This document shows positions 1-12,199 of a stretch of 64,000 bases of DNA, one piece after another. This DNA comes from Chrysogorgia sp. JL179-B06. Lineage: Eukaryota > Cnidaria > Anthozoa > Scleralcyonacea > Chrysogorgiidae. Position numbers and translations under genes: made by a program. Position 1 is the first letter of the stretch; each line of letters begins with the position of its first letter. The notes beneath the pieces were generated by a model that ran no database searches, had not been told where the DNA came from, and saw nothing but the letters and a program-made list of their open reading frames with translations. The stretch lies in NCBI GenBank assembly GCA_035772405.1, contig JAYKKM010000202.1:248001-312000 (forward strand), in the 5' to 3' direction.

Positions 1-633
1 ACAAATTTGCGTACCGAGTCATTTTCTATATTTTTCCTTTCCATTGCTGTTCCTTTCTTACATGTATATAAGCATATTTAGATAAGCATAGGAAATGAAG
101 TAGACAGTATAACAGCTTTTTATCGTATTTTAATGCTTACCAGAACTTCTTCGACTTCGTCACTGGCCATTTTTCTTTTCCTGGTCATTCGCTTATCCTT
201 CAAATCCTTTAAAAACAAATTGAAAAACTAGTTCACTAATAATCATAGTTATAATTATTATTATTATTTGAGTTTTTGCACAGCACTTTTTCGGTCTTTT
301 TGTATCCAAAACAATGCCCACACAGCACTCTACTTTCTATATTCTTTATATCATATAAGATATGCTTAACTCTTTGCAATATTACGAAGAGCTGAGCGAC
401 AAAGAAGATAACTTTTGCTAATAGATCTATTTAATTTTGGAGAAAATTTCTAGGTCAGCTTGGAACTCTCATATATGTAAGCTTACCATGTTCGACATCT
501 TTTCCGACCATTATTTGGTTCACAGGCCATGCAGAGAAGCTTCCTACTTCTATTTCGTTCGAGTGCGTTGGATACTGTTTCCAGCACTCCATGTTTTTTT
601 CAAAAAGAGTGTGGATACAAACTGCCACCCACC

Positions 634-2076
634 CAGTGGCGTGCGGTCATGTAAGCGCAGGCAAGCGCCGCTTGCCTAGTCATTTTTGCAAAATAAAATA
701 TTTCTAGAGCGATTTAAATTTCTCTTTAATCAACGTATACTCGATTATAAAATGCCGTGTCTTTTGCGTTTGTGTGATAATTGCGGTTGTTTCCTCTGCG
801 GGGAATCAAGTGGATTATAAACGGCTTAATATTGCGCCCTGCTCGATCAATACTCATGCTATTGCTTGATTATTAACCAAGGCAAGCGCCGCTTGCCTTC
901 AGAGCTCAAAATCAACAATTGCGCATGCGCTAAAATACGTTGGGAAGTTCCAATTCGACGAATTTTCACTGAAGGCAAGCGGCGCTTCTTAGGGCACCGC
1001 TTGATAGTTGATTGGTCAATAGACGCGTTGTTCTAAATTATATATAAATGTATATAAATAATGAAGAATCAGTCGTTGGTGAATGGTGATATAATTTGAA
1101 AGGTAATGTTTAGTTCTCTATGTCAGTTATTTACTTATTCCCCTAGAAGTATTTATTGTTGATTTAATTGTTTAAACGCGCATTGAAATTGAATCAGTGA
1201 CAATCACAGAGTTTAATGTTTGCGTACGCGCGGTTTTATCAACTATGATTCAGCAACTGAAATTAGTGAAATACTCCAACGCTTCAGAACAGCTAATACA
1301 CTCAGCTAAATTCACTGACCCTTTGGACAGTCCAAAACATACGAGACACGGTTTCGTCGGTTTGCCATACATAACTATGTACCAATACATATAGAGAACA
1401 TACCAGACACAAATTGTCCAACGCACGTTCACGTAGCCAACAAAATAAACGATCATGTTTAATTACTTTAATAACCCTTCACGTGTCTTCTGCTGCTCAA
1501 ATTTGATGCAACTATTTAATCATACAATAATGGTAATATTTAGTGTAATTAGTGACAACTTTCAATATGTTTGGAAATATGCGCGACTTTATTTATGGTA
1601 AGCTGAGAACATAGCTGAGAAGCAATCTGTTTAATACAACAAATGCGTGACACCTTCATGACGTAATCGATTACGCGGTTCTCTGGTAGAATAAAGTTAA
1701 ATAAAATAAATTAAGTATATCATCCAGAGCGCGTGTTTGAATGTTGCAATATATGAACTCTTTACTGTTATCAGGAATCACCAATATTATAAACTATTCC
1801 TTAATTCTTCTGATAGAGTTCTTTTAACTCTTGACACATGATGCAAAGCAAAGACCCAGTGAATTAACATGTTTATCCTAAAAAAGATATGAATAATACC
1901 CTGCTTATCAGATAAATTTTTTGGAAAACTCGTTCCTGAAATCGCTGGAAATGCACTTCTGGAGCTTTAGAAATTCAAAATTTTCTGGGGGGGCATGCCC
2001 CCAAACCCCCCTAGGTGAGTGTCGTCCAACTGGCCAGTTGAGCTTGCCTAACAATTCCTGTCACCGCACGCCACTG
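634..2076. mobile_element. Non-autonomous hAT element, 1443 bp
   Basis: Present in unit 1 only; the empty site is preserved in units 2-4. The element has perfect 14-bp terminal inverted repeats (CAGTGGCGTGCGGT) and is flanked by a perfect 8-bp duplication, CACCCACC, at 626-633 and 2077-2084. These are hAT superfamily hallmarks. Inside the left end the near-palindrome GGCAAGCGCCGCTTGCC occurs at 660 and 881, with a third degraded copy near 974; subterminal motifs of this kind often bind hAT transposases. No transposase frame is present, so it must have been moved in trans. Confidence 0.94.
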
Positions 2077-2357
2077 CACCCACCTATCTGACAGTTTGTG
2101 ATTGTGAACCTCTTTGAATTGTGGCATGATTGTACCCACACCAACAATTTTATTATTCCTCTGCAAGAAAACTAAAAATATTTGAAAATTTAAATATTAA
2201 GATAAAATAACACTAAGTCGTTTTTTTAAATATTTTTGAGAAAAATATCTTTAACTGAAGGACGAATGTTCGGAAACGTATTAAATCATTTTTATGGACC
2301 GGTGAGAAGTTTGTCTGTCTCTGCATTTTCGTGAAATTCTAGTGAAAAAGTGTCAAA

Positions 2358-2438
2358 CTGCCAATAATTAAGCGACGAGATACTAACGTTTGAAGCGGCG
2401 CCCTTCATCAGAGTAAGACGTCACTTAATTATTGGCAG
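2358..2438 (-). ncRNA. Hammerhead-ribozyme-like fold, unit 1
   Basis: On the minus strand a long helix I (CTGCCAATAATTAAG pairing with its complement) encloses the core CTGATGA, a short GC-rich helix II, then CAAAC, a 3-bp helix III (ACG with CGT) and the cleavage triplet GTC. The layout matches the type I hammerheads with very short helix III known from Penelope-like retroelements. The conserved GAAA reads CAAA here, so the copy is probably inactive. Symmetry of the flanks (AGTGAAAAAGTG and CACCTTTTCACT) extends the inverted repeat outward. Confidence 0.68.
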
Positions 2439-2516
2439 TTTTCCACCTTTTCACTTTATATACTTTATATCCTGGATGATCTTTTATTATTCTTAAGATT
2501 AGTATTAGAAAATCAT

Positions 2517-3047
2517 TAGTGATGGGCGATACCAGGATTGTTAATTCGATACCGATACTTTTAAGATCGGTATCGCTCGATACCTATTTCGATACCAAAA
2601 TAAACACAAAATTTATATTTTCGATATCGGAAATGATTACTCATATTGCTATTTCGATACCTTACACCATTGCAAAAATTTAGCCTTCAACAAGCCAGTT
2701 TTTTCACTTATATTTTATGCTAAAACTTACACAAACTGGATAGCGTAAACGACAAGGAATTTCAACAAAATAAAGCTATATTTTTCACTACAGCTAATGC
2801 TCTTCACATATTAATATTATTGTTCAGAAACAGATGCATGTGAATATTCGAGGGCATAAATATTATTATATCTGACTTGGCGCACTATTTTGATGAAGTT
2901 ATTTTAACGGTTTTTTACTCTTTTGGTCTTTTGTTTGACAAAAAAAAAATTCCAAGAAAAATTAGAATCGCCGGGTTAAGGGGGTGCAAGTATCGAACGA
3001 TACCAGTTCAGTAATCGATACCGAGTACTCGGTGTCGCCCATCACTA
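2517..3047. mobile_element. hAT-type MITE, 531 bp, unit 1
   Basis: Terminal inverted repeats start TAGTGATGGGCGATACC and match at 16 of 17 positions. The flanks AAAATCAT (2509-2516) and AAAACCAT (3048-3055) are an 8-bp target duplication with one later change. Many copies of GGTATCGA/TCGATACC crowd both ends, a likely set of transposase binding sites. No coding capacity. Confidence 0.87.
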
Positions 3048-3257
3048 AAAACCATTGGGCTGGGGTTAGAAACCCATTAGGTTGTGGGTTAGCATCCAAG
3101 TTGTTTTGGGGTTAGCAGTTCTATGATGTATTTCATCTACATGCATGTCCATTCGTAACAATAGTCAATATCTCATTTCGTCGATCCTCCCAGTGGATAC
3201 TAAAAAGGATCATCCAGAGGATGACTCAGACCATAGTACCTCAAACCAATTACCAAA

Positions 3258-3656
3258 GTACGCCAACAATCAGTCATCCAGGTGTCAGCGGTGTATATTA
3301 AATTTCCGGTCGTTTTCAACGTCGGCCATGTTTAAGTCATTGTTTCTTTATTTTTCGTAACCAAAATGCGGTTAATACGTCAAAATACAGCGGAGGTACG
3401 GTTAGAAGACTCATTAGGCGGGGGTTAGGATCTAAGTTATTTTGGGATCAGCAGTTCTATGAGATTTGACATACATCGTAGAACTGCTAATCCCAAAACA
3501 ACGTAGATCCTAACCCCACGCCTTACGAGTCTTAACCTACATCCGCTGTATTTTAACGTATTAACCGCATTTTGGTCACGAAAAATAAAGAAACATTGAA
3601 AACGACCGGAGATTTAACATACACCGCTGACACCTACATGACTGATTGTTGGCGCA
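3258..3656. repeat. Foldback (long imperfect hairpin), unit 1
   Basis: Left arm 3258-3460 is inverted as the right arm from about 3470 to 3656, with scattered mismatches. The loop is only a few bases near AGATTTGACATACA. The arms contain GGGGTTAGGATC-like tracts, and a partial direct copy of the same motif precedes the hairpin at 3060-3140. Transcription would give a ~190-bp imperfect duplex. Confidence 0.85.
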
Positions 3657-3943
3657 CCTGGTTTAAGATCATCAAACCACGAGGCTTTTGAGTTTTGACA
3701 TGCTATCAATGCTTTTGCCTTGGTATTTTGGACAGCTCAGCTCTTTGTTTCAAAGTCAAGTGTTCGTTCTTGGACAAGTTATACTTATTCTACATTCATG
3801 CACAGACATAGTAACTAATGTAATCTTACATTCAACCATCAAAGAACAGTAATGTATGTTGAGTCCAGTAGTTTAATACGCTTAATTGTTTATATAATTT
3901 ATAGGGCTGACGTTTCGTATAATTATCCCGAATTTAAAACATA

Positions 3944-4010
3944 GTCCTAACCCCAACATAACCTTAATCCTAACCCTGAACCTAATACTAACCCTAACCC
4001 TAACTCTTAC
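3944..4010. repeat. Degenerate telomere-like CCCTAA tract
   Basis: A short run of CCTAACCCCAAC, CCTAATCCTAACCC and two exact CTAACC repeats, recurring at ~9543, ~15143 and ~20748. It is too short and degraded to be a functional telomere; it may be interstitial debris or a motif of the repeat itself. Confidence 0.5.
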
Positions 4011-4619
4011 GTTAGTGCTTTATTTTAGAAATAACAGCTGATTTTAATTTCGAATTTTACCACCGATAGTCTATGTGACGTCATTTCGGGATTTATATGA
4101 AACTTCATCCATTTATAGTATGCATACCTCTGTCAGAACTATTTTGCAACTGTTCTTCATTGTGTTTCTCCTTTCCAAGATTACAAACCTTTTAATAAAA
4201 GTATATTTTAATCCAAATTAAAGTTGGGTACTATACCGGTATATTTAGTTGATACTGGTATGGCAGTATTGGTTCTGACGCATGACTATCATCAGTTTAT
4301 CTTTTTATTGACTTATCACATATATAACACTATATCTCAACTACCTTCCCTTACACCAGCCAAAAAAATGGGCTACCCTAGTTGATTTTAGCTATGTTTT
4401 AAATTCCTTTTGCAGGTTGAAAAGATGACTTGTTTGGGGATGTGTTTTAAGTAAATACATGTATATACAATGGTGAATTATATCAGGTAAGAAGAGGATC
4501 ATATTTTGAAGAGGAATGTAACTGATACTTCAGCATTGTCACTTGAAGTCACACCTAAAACACACCCAACCAATGGCCTTGTAGTTGCATTTTTTGAAAC
4601 TGTCCCAGTTGAATTTTCT

Positions 4620-5415
4620 TCTTCTAAGTTATTGTACAGGGCCCACACATGTATATCAATGGGTTAACTTACTATGATAATAATGTAATAATAATACAAT
4701 AATATTTAATAATAATAAATATCATTCATTTACCAATGATCTTTCAACAAGTTTTTCCCCACTTTCTTCACCAGTCAATTTTCCATTTTCATCTGTACCA
4801 GCATTGTCAACCTTTTAATCCAACAATAAAAATTAATGAGATCCTACTGGCTTATTACATATGTAGCACTAACTCAACTACCTTCCCTTACACCAGCCAA
4901 AATTGTCCTATTGCCCTAGATAAGACCATTACGTGTAACCAGAATAATTTTTAATTTTATTAAAATATCTATGTGATTCTGTTTTTGTAAATAAATATAC
5001 TGTGTATTGAGGCATGGTCAGGGCACTCAGCAATGTTCAAATATGAAGAATCTCTCACTGTCCTGAGCATATGTAATAATAATCTTTCTAATTTATTGTA
5101 CAGGACCCACACATGTATATCTATGGGTTAGCTTACAATAATAATAATAATACAATAATATTTAATAATAAATATTCATTTACCGATGATGTTTCAACAA
5201 GTTTTTCCCCACTTTCTTCACCAGTCAATTTTCCATTTTCATTTTCATTTTGTTTGTCCGTGCCAGCATTGCCAACCTTTTAATCCAACAATAAAAATTA
5301 ATGAGATCCCACTGACTTATTACAGATGTAGCACTATCTCAACTACCTTCCCTTACACCAGCCAAAATTGTCCTATTGCTGTAGATAAGACCATTACGTG
5401 TAACCAGAATAATGA
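4620..5415 (+). repeat. Internal ~450-bp direct duplication in each unit
   Basis: The block from TGTACAGG..CACACATGTATATC to the motif GTGTAACCAGAATAAT appears twice, offset by 450 bp (landmarks at 4736 and 5186). A third, shorter copy of its middle (CTCAACTACCTTCCCTTACA) lies at 4337. The block is A/T-rich with ATA trinucleotide runs. Equivalent pairs lie at 10219-11014, 15822-16614 and 21439-22234. Confidence 0.88.
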
Positions 5416-5738
5416 CTTATGCAGCCATCACTAATGGCATTTTCAATTTATTTTATGTAGGTTTTTGTGTACACCTACGTAGGAATATACACAAATGTAT
5501 TTTAGTATATAAGTGCATCAATAATATGGTTCCTGAATATCTCTGCAGTTATTTCCTCAGAAATAGTAACTTTCATAGTTATAACACGAGAAGGAGACAC
5601 GACCTACACATTCCCAAACCAAATAGAAATCTTGGAAAGAGGACATTTAGATACTTAGCCACAGTTTGTTTTAACAATCTTCCAGCTCAAATTAAAGACT
5701 CTACATCATTGAACATTTTTAAAGTGTCACTAAGATGA
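5412..5738 (+). pseudogene. Non-LTR reverse transcriptase C-terminus, unit 1
   Basis: The frame ends with the pattern typical of CR1/Jockey-like reverse transcriptases: a YNTRRRHDLHIP-type segment, an FRYLATVCFNNLP segment (usual form: YRG..WN.LP), and KDSTSLNIFKVSLR before the stop. Only about 90 residues of homologous sequence remain. The upstream catalytic domain is missing, replaced by the duplicated A/T-rich block, so this is a 5'-truncated relic. The downstream 3' tail (AAAATTTCGTCC..) also occurs inverted at 24850-24980. Confidence 0.75.
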
Positions 5739-6529
5739 AAATTTCGTCCTTCCAATTTTGATTTCATCTAAAAATATTTTGAAAATGAAACAGAATGCCT
5801 TTCTCGGTTTCTTAATACCTCATCTTGTTCAAGAGATATTCAGCTTTTTGAAACATGCAAATTAGTTTTTAAAGTATTAATAGAAGAATTTGTAGCTGAC
5901 TTATGTTTTCGTATAACAGTTTATAATATTATCATCACAATCGTAATTTACCATGTATCATTTCTGGACGTTCACTGTCAATTTACATCTTATGATATAC
6001 AGTATATGACTATATTGCACAAATTTGCGTACCGAGTCATTTTCTATATTTTTCCTTTCCATTGCTGTTCCTTTCTTACATGTATATAAGCATATTTAGA
6101 TAAGCATAGGAAATGAAGTAGACAGTATAACAGCTTTTTATCGTATTTTAATGCTTACCAGAACTTCTTCGACTTCGTCACTGGCCATTTTTCTTTTCCT
6201 GGTCATTCGCTTATCCTTCAAATCCTTTAAAAACAAATTGAAAAACTAGTTCACTAGTTCAAAACCTATATCATGTTTTTGTATGTTTAGACACGCTTGC
6301 TGTTTTTGATATTTTTCTTGGTTTTTAATTACGGCTTTGACAACGTTAATTTTCAAAATTATTATATAAATAGTTAGTCCTACAACACAAGATGAAGAGT
6401 TGATTAAGTTTCTCGACTATCGAAGAAACTGGACTTCAAACCAAATGCTTTATAAAAAATAACTAGACTTCAGTTTCGAAATATCAGATTTAAGTATCAT
6501 CATTCCATGACCTGCTCCCGACTTAAACA

Positions 6530-6600
6530 TCTAGTTCAGTTGGTAGAGCGTCAGACTATTGTAAACCAAAAGCTGCGGGTTGTAATCTCATAGGTGTGGG
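6530..6600 (+). repeat. tRNA-derived SINE head, unit 2
   Basis: TAGTTCAGTTGGTAGAGCG is a good RNA polymerase III A box. GGGTTGTAATCTC, about 45 bp on, is a decayed B box (consensus GGTTCGANTCC). The acceptor stem cannot be closed, so this is a SINE promoter region rather than a tRNA gene. Two copies of GAAGAATAAAGTCTTTATATC follow at 6656 and 6685 as part of the body. Unit 1 lacks the segment because of its 999-bp deletion. Confidence 0.7.
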
Positions 6601-7956
6601 TCGCGTTGAGTATTTCCTTACCCAGTATCGTTCGTCACTTGGACACCTAATGTCGAAGAATAAAGTCTTTATATCGAAAAAGCTGAAGAATAAAGTCTTT
6701 ATATCGAAATTCAGTTGTCCTAAAATACTCGGAATTTCTTCTCGATGTTGTAAACCATTATAAAACATTGCTGATAATTTATTAAACATTAAATAAGTTA
6801 AACAGGATATAAACTTCAAGATGCTTTTTTATAAAAGATATACTATAAGCTTACTCAATGGCATGTAAGTCTTTAACCCTTTCACTAGTGTGATGGTCTT
6901 TAATTATTTTCCTCTGGGCAACGCAAGACGATTTTACTCGTCTTGGGGAAGAATTCTAGTGGTGCAAGGGTTAATATAGTTAAGAAAAAATTCAATTTCC
7001 TCTTATTTTGCTTACCAAGTAATCATTCTTCCATTTGCGCACTATTATAGAAAATAAGATAAAACCAAAGAAATTGTCTTAATATGACAGAAAACAAATG
7101 TGATAAATATATCCTTAACTGATAAATATATCTGGGCAAATAATAGATTTATCAGATTTGACGATATGTAAATACTGTTTAGTCTATCAATTCCAAGTTA
7201 AGGAATCTAACAGTCTACATAAAGATTAATAGTATTATGATGATGAATGATAATAATAATCATAGTTATAATTATTATTATTATTTGAGTTTTTGCACAG
7301 CACTTTTTCGGTCTTTTTGTATCCAAAACAATGCCCACACAGCACTCTACTTTCTATATTCTTTATATCATATAAGATATGCTTAACTCTTTGCAATATT
7401 ACGAAGAGCTGAGCGACAAAGAAGATAACTTTTGCTAATAGATCTATTTAATTTTGGAGAAAATTTCTAGGTCAGCTTGGAACTCTCATATATGTAAGCT
7501 TACCATGTTCGACATCTTTTCCGACCATTATTTGGTTCACAGGCCATGCAGAGAAGCTTCCTACTTCTATTTCGTTCGAGTGCGTTGGATACTGTTTCCA
7601 GCACTCCATGTTTTTTTCAAAAAGAGTGTGGATACAAACTGCCACCCACCTATCTGACAGTTTGTGATTGTGAACCTCTTTGAATTGTGGCATGATTGTA
7701 CCCACACCAACAATTTTATTATTCCTCTGCAAGAAAACTAAAAATATTTGAAAATTTAAATATTAAAAAGCGAAATGCAACGAAAAGTTCAAGTTAGATA
7801 AAATAACACTAAGTCGTTTTTTTAAATATTTTTGAGAAAAATATCTTTAACTGAAGAAGGACGAATGTTCGGAAACGTATTAAATCATTTTTATGGACCG
7901 GTGAGAAGTTTGTCTGTCTCTGCATTTTCGTGAAATTCTAGTGAAAAAGTGTCAAA

Positions 7957-8037
7957 CTGCCAATAATTAAGCGACGAGATACTAACGTTTGAAGCGGCGC
8001 CCTTCATCAGAGTAAGACGTCACTTAATTATTGGCAG
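7957..8037 (-). ncRNA. Hammerhead-ribozyme-like fold, unit 2
   Basis: Identical to the unit 1 copy, including the CAAA core change. Confidence 0.68.
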
Positions 8038-8115
8038 TTTTCCACCTTTTCACTTTATATACTTTATATCCTGGATGATCTTTTATTATTCTTAAGATTA
8101 GTATTAGAAAATCAT

Positions 8116-8646
8116 TAGTGATGGGCGATACCAGGATTGTTAATTCGATACCGATACTTTTAAGATCGGTATCGCTCGATACCTATTTCGATACCAAAAT
8201 AAACACAAAATTTATATTTTCGATATCGGAAATGATTACTCATATTGCTATTTCGATACCTTACACCATTGCAAAAATTTAGCCTTCAACAAGCCAGTTT
8301 TTTCACTTATATTTTATGCTAAAACTTACACAAACTGGATAGCGTAAACGACAAGGAATTTCAACAAAATAAAGCTATATTTTTCACTACAGCTAATGCT
8401 CTTCACATATTAATATTATTGTTCAGAAACAGATGCATGTGAATATTCGAGGGCATAAATATTATTATATCTGACTTGGCGCACTATTTTGATGAAGTTA
8501 TTTTAACGGTTTTTTACTCTTTTGGTCTTTTGTTTGACAAAAAAAAAATTCCAAGAAAAATTAGAATCGCCGGGTTAAGGGGGTGCAAGTATCGAACGAT
8601 ACCAGTTCAGTAATCGATACCGAGTACTCGGTGTCGCCCATCACTA
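8116..8646. mobile_element. hAT-type MITE, unit 2
   Basis: Same insertion at the same site as in unit 1, so it predates the array amplification. Confidence 0.87.
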
Positions 8647-8856
8647 AAAACCATTGGGCTGGGGTTAGAAACCCATTAGGTTGTGGGTTAGCATCCAAGT
8701 TGTTTTGGGGTTAGCAGTTCTATGATGTATTTCATCTACATGCATGTCCATTCGTAACAATAGTCAATATCTCATTTCGTCGATCCTCCCAGTGGATACT
8801 AAAAAGGATCATCCAGAGGATGACTCAGACCATAGTACCTCAAACCAATTACCAAA

Positions 8857-9255
8857 GTACGCCAACAATCAGTCATCCAGGTGTCAGCGGTGTATATTAA
8901 ATTTCCGGTCGTTTTCAACGTCGGCCATGTTTAAGTCATTGTTTCTTTATTTTTCGTAACCAAAATGCGGTTAATACGTCAAAATACAGCGGAGGTACGG
9001 TTAGAAGACTCATTAGGCGGGGGTTAGGATCTAAGTTATTTTGGGATCAGCAGTTCTATGAGATTTGACATACATCGTAGAACTGCTAATCCCAAAACAA
9101 CGTAGATCCTAACCCCACGCCTTACGAGTCTTAACCTACATCCGCTGTATTTTAACGTATTAACCGCATTTTGGTCACGAAAAATAAAGAAACATTGAAA
9201 ACGACCGGAGATTTAACATACACCGCTGACACCTACATGACTGATTGTTGGCGCA
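8857..9255. repeat. Foldback, unit 2
   Basis: Same hairpin as 3258-3656, unchanged. Confidence 0.85.
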
Positions 9256-11010
9256 CCTGGTTTAAGATCATCAAACCACGAGGCTTTTGAGTTTTGACAT
9301 GCTATCAATGCTTTTGCCTTGGTATTTTGGACAGCTCAGCTCTTTGTTTCAAAGTCAAGTGTTCGTTCTTGGACAAGTTATACTTATTCTACATTCATGC
9401 ACAGACATAGTAACTAATGTAATCTTACATTCAACCATCAAAGAACAGTAATGTATGTTGAGTCCAGTAGTTTAATACGCTTAATTGTTTATATAATTTA
9501 TAGGGCTGACGTTTCGTATAATTATCCCGAATTTAAAACATAGTCCTAACCCCAACATAACCTTAATCCTAACCCTGAACCTAATACTAACCCTAACCCT
9601 AACTCTTACGTTAGTGCTTTATTTTAGAAATAACAGCTGATTTTAATTTCGAATTTTACCACCGATAGTCTATGTGACGTCATTTCGGGATTTATATGAA
9701 ACTTCATCCATTTATAGTATGCATACCTCTGTCAGAACTATTTTGCAACTGTTCTTCATTGTGTTTCTCCTTTCCAAGATTACAAACCTTTTAATAAAAG
9801 TATATTTTAATCCAAATTAAAGTTGGGTACTATACCGGTATATTTAGTTGATACTGGTATGGCAGTATTGGTTCTGACGCATGACTATCATCAGTTTATC
9901 TTTTTATTGACTTATCACATATATAACACTATATCTCAACTACCTTCCCTTACACCAGCCAAAAAAATGGGCTACCCTAGTTGATTTTAGCTATGTTTTA
10001 AATTCCTTTTGCAGGTTGAAAAGATGACTTGTTTGGGGATGTGTTTTAAGTAAATACATGTATATACAATGGTGAATTATATCAGGTAAGAAGAGGATCA
10101 TATTTTGAAGAGGAATGTAACTGATACTTCAGCATTGTCACTTGAAGTCACACCTAAAACACACCCAACCAATGGCCTTGTAGTTGCATTTTTTGAAACT
10201 GTCCCAGTTGAATTTTCTTCTTCTAAGTTATTGTACAGGGGCCACACATGTATATCAATGGGTTAACTTACTATGATAATAATGTAATAATAATACAATA
10301 ATATTTAATAATAATAAATATCATTCATTTACCAATGATCTTTCAACAAGTTTTTCCCCACTTTCTTCACCAGTCAATTTTCCATTTTCATCTGTACCAG
10401 CATTGTCAACCTTTTAATCCAACAATAAAAATTAATGAGATCCTACTGGCTTATTACATATGTAGCACTAACTCAACTACCTTCCCTTACACCAGCCAAA
10501 ATTGTCCTATTGCCCTAGATAAGACCATTACGTGTAACCAGAATAATTTTTAATTTTATTAAAATATCTATGTGATTCTGTTTTTGTAAATAAATATACT
10601 GTGTATTGAGGCATGGTCAGGGCACTCAGCAATGTTCAAATATGAAGAATCTCTCACTGTCCTGAGCATATGTAATAATAATCTTTCTAATTTATTGTAC
10701 AGGACCCACACATGTATATCTATGGGTTAGCTTACAATAATAATAATAATACAATAATATTTAATAATAAATATTCATTTACCGATGATGTTTCAACAAG
10801 TTTTTCCCCACTTTCTTCACCAGTCAATTTTCCATTTTCATTTTCATTTTGTTTGTCCGTGCCAGCATTGCCAACCTTTTAATCCAACAATAAAAATTAA
10901 TGAGATCCCACTGACTTATTACAGATATAGCACTATCTCAACTACCTTCCCTTACACCAGCCAAAATTGTCCTATTGCTGTAGATAAGACCATTACGTGT
11001 AACCAGAATA

Positions 11011-11337
11011 ATGACTTATGCAGCCATCACTAATGGCATTTTCAATTTATTTTATGTAGGTTTTTGTGTACACCTACGTAGGAATATACACAAATGTATT
11101 TTAGTATATAAGTGCATCAATAATATGGTTCCTGAATATCTCTGCAGTTATTTCCTCAGAAATAGTAACTTTCATAGTTATAACACGAGAAGGAGACACG
11201 ACCTACACATTCCCAAACCAAATAGAAATCTTGGAAAGAGGACATTTAGATACTTAGCCACAGTTTGTTTTAACAATCTTCCAGCTCAAATTAAAGACTC
11301 TACATCATTGAACATTTTTAAAGTGTCACTAAGATGA
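11011..11337 (+). pseudogene. Non-LTR RT C-terminus, unit 2
   Basis: Same 108-codon frame as unit 1, without substitutions in the protein. Confidence 0.75.
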
Positions 11338-12128
11338 ACATTTCGTCCTTCCAATTTTGATTTCATCTAAAAATATTTTGAAAATGAAACAGAATGCCTT
11401 TCTCGGTTTCTTAATACCTCATCTTGTTCAAGAGATATTCAGCTTTTTGAAACATGCAAATTAGTTTTTAAAGTATTAATAGAAGAATTTGTAGCTGACT
11501 TATGTTTTCGTATAACAGTTTATAATATTATCATCACAATCGTAATTTACCATGTATCATTTCTGGACGTTCACTGTCAATTTACATCTTATGATATACA
11601 GTATATGACTATATTGCACAAATTTGCGTACCGAGTCATTTTCTATATTTTTCCTTTCCATTGCTGTTCCTTTCTTACATGTATATAAGCATATTTAGAT
11701 AAGCATAGGAAATGAAGTAGACAGTATAACAGCTTTTTATCGTATTTTAATGCTTACCAGAACTTCTTCGACTTCGTCACTGGCCATTTTTCTTTTCCTG
11801 GTCATTCGCTTATCCTTCAAATCCTTTAAAAACAAATTGAAAAACTAGTTCACTAGTTCAAAACCTATATCATGTTTTTGTATGTTTAGACACGCTTGCT
11901 GTTTTTGATATTTTTCTTGGTTTTTAATTACGGCTTTGACAACGTTAATTTTCAAAATTATTATATAAATAGTTAGTCCTACAACACAAGATGAAGAGTT
12001 GATTAAGTTTCTCGACTATCGAAGAAACTGGACTTCAAACCAAATGCTTTATAAAAAATAACTAGACTTCAGTTTCGAAATATCAGATTTAAGTATCATC
12101 ATTCCATGACCTGCTCCCGACTTAAACA

Positions 12129-12199
12129 TCTAGTTCAGTTGGTAGAGCGTCAGACTATTGTAAACCAAAAGCTGCGGGTTGTAATCTCATAGGTGTGGG
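12129..12199 (+). repeat. tRNA-derived SINE head, unit 3
   Basis: Same A and B boxes as at 6530. Confidence 0.7.

Larger units (their letters stand above)
1..6018 (+). repeat. Tandem array, unit 1 of the ~5.6 kb repeat
   Basis: First visible copy of the long tandem unit. It matches unit 2 base for base over long stretches. Two structural differences stand out: a 999-bp segment (equivalent to 6256-7254 of unit 2) is missing at position 237/238, and a 1443-bp hAT element is inserted at 634-2076. It also lacks a ~30-bp stretch near 2197 that the other units have. No convincing host gene lies in the unit; the short open frames do not resemble known proteins except for the reverse-transcriptase tail at 5412-5738. 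The left end of the array lies outside the window. Confidence 0.95.
6019..11617 (+). repeat. Tandem array, unit 2 (5599 bp)
   Basis: Complete unit, used here as the reference. Order within it: SINE head, A/T-rich spacer, hammerhead-like fold, hAT-type MITE, foldback, telomere-like degenerate CCCTAA tract, internal 450-bp duplication, reverse-transcriptase tail. It differs from unit 3 by only scattered single bases, for example one base near 10238. A period of 5599-5600 bp is seen for every landmark. Confidence 0.96.

Noticed and set aside
437..679. 80-codon frame (and the 86-codon minus frame in the same place in other units)
   Set aside because: No recognisable domain, different ends in unit 1 because of the hAT insertion, and no splice or codon-use support.
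3145..3360. 71-codon frame repeated in all array units
   Set aside because: It lies across the arm of the foldback and has no protein-like features; its conservation only reflects the identity of the units.
3944..4010. Telomere or chromosome end
   Set aside because: Only two exact repeats in a degenerate tract, present identically inside each array unit.
6530..6600. Possible functional tRNA genes in the array
   Set aside because: A and B boxes are present but acceptor and anticodon stems do not form; it reads as a SINE head.
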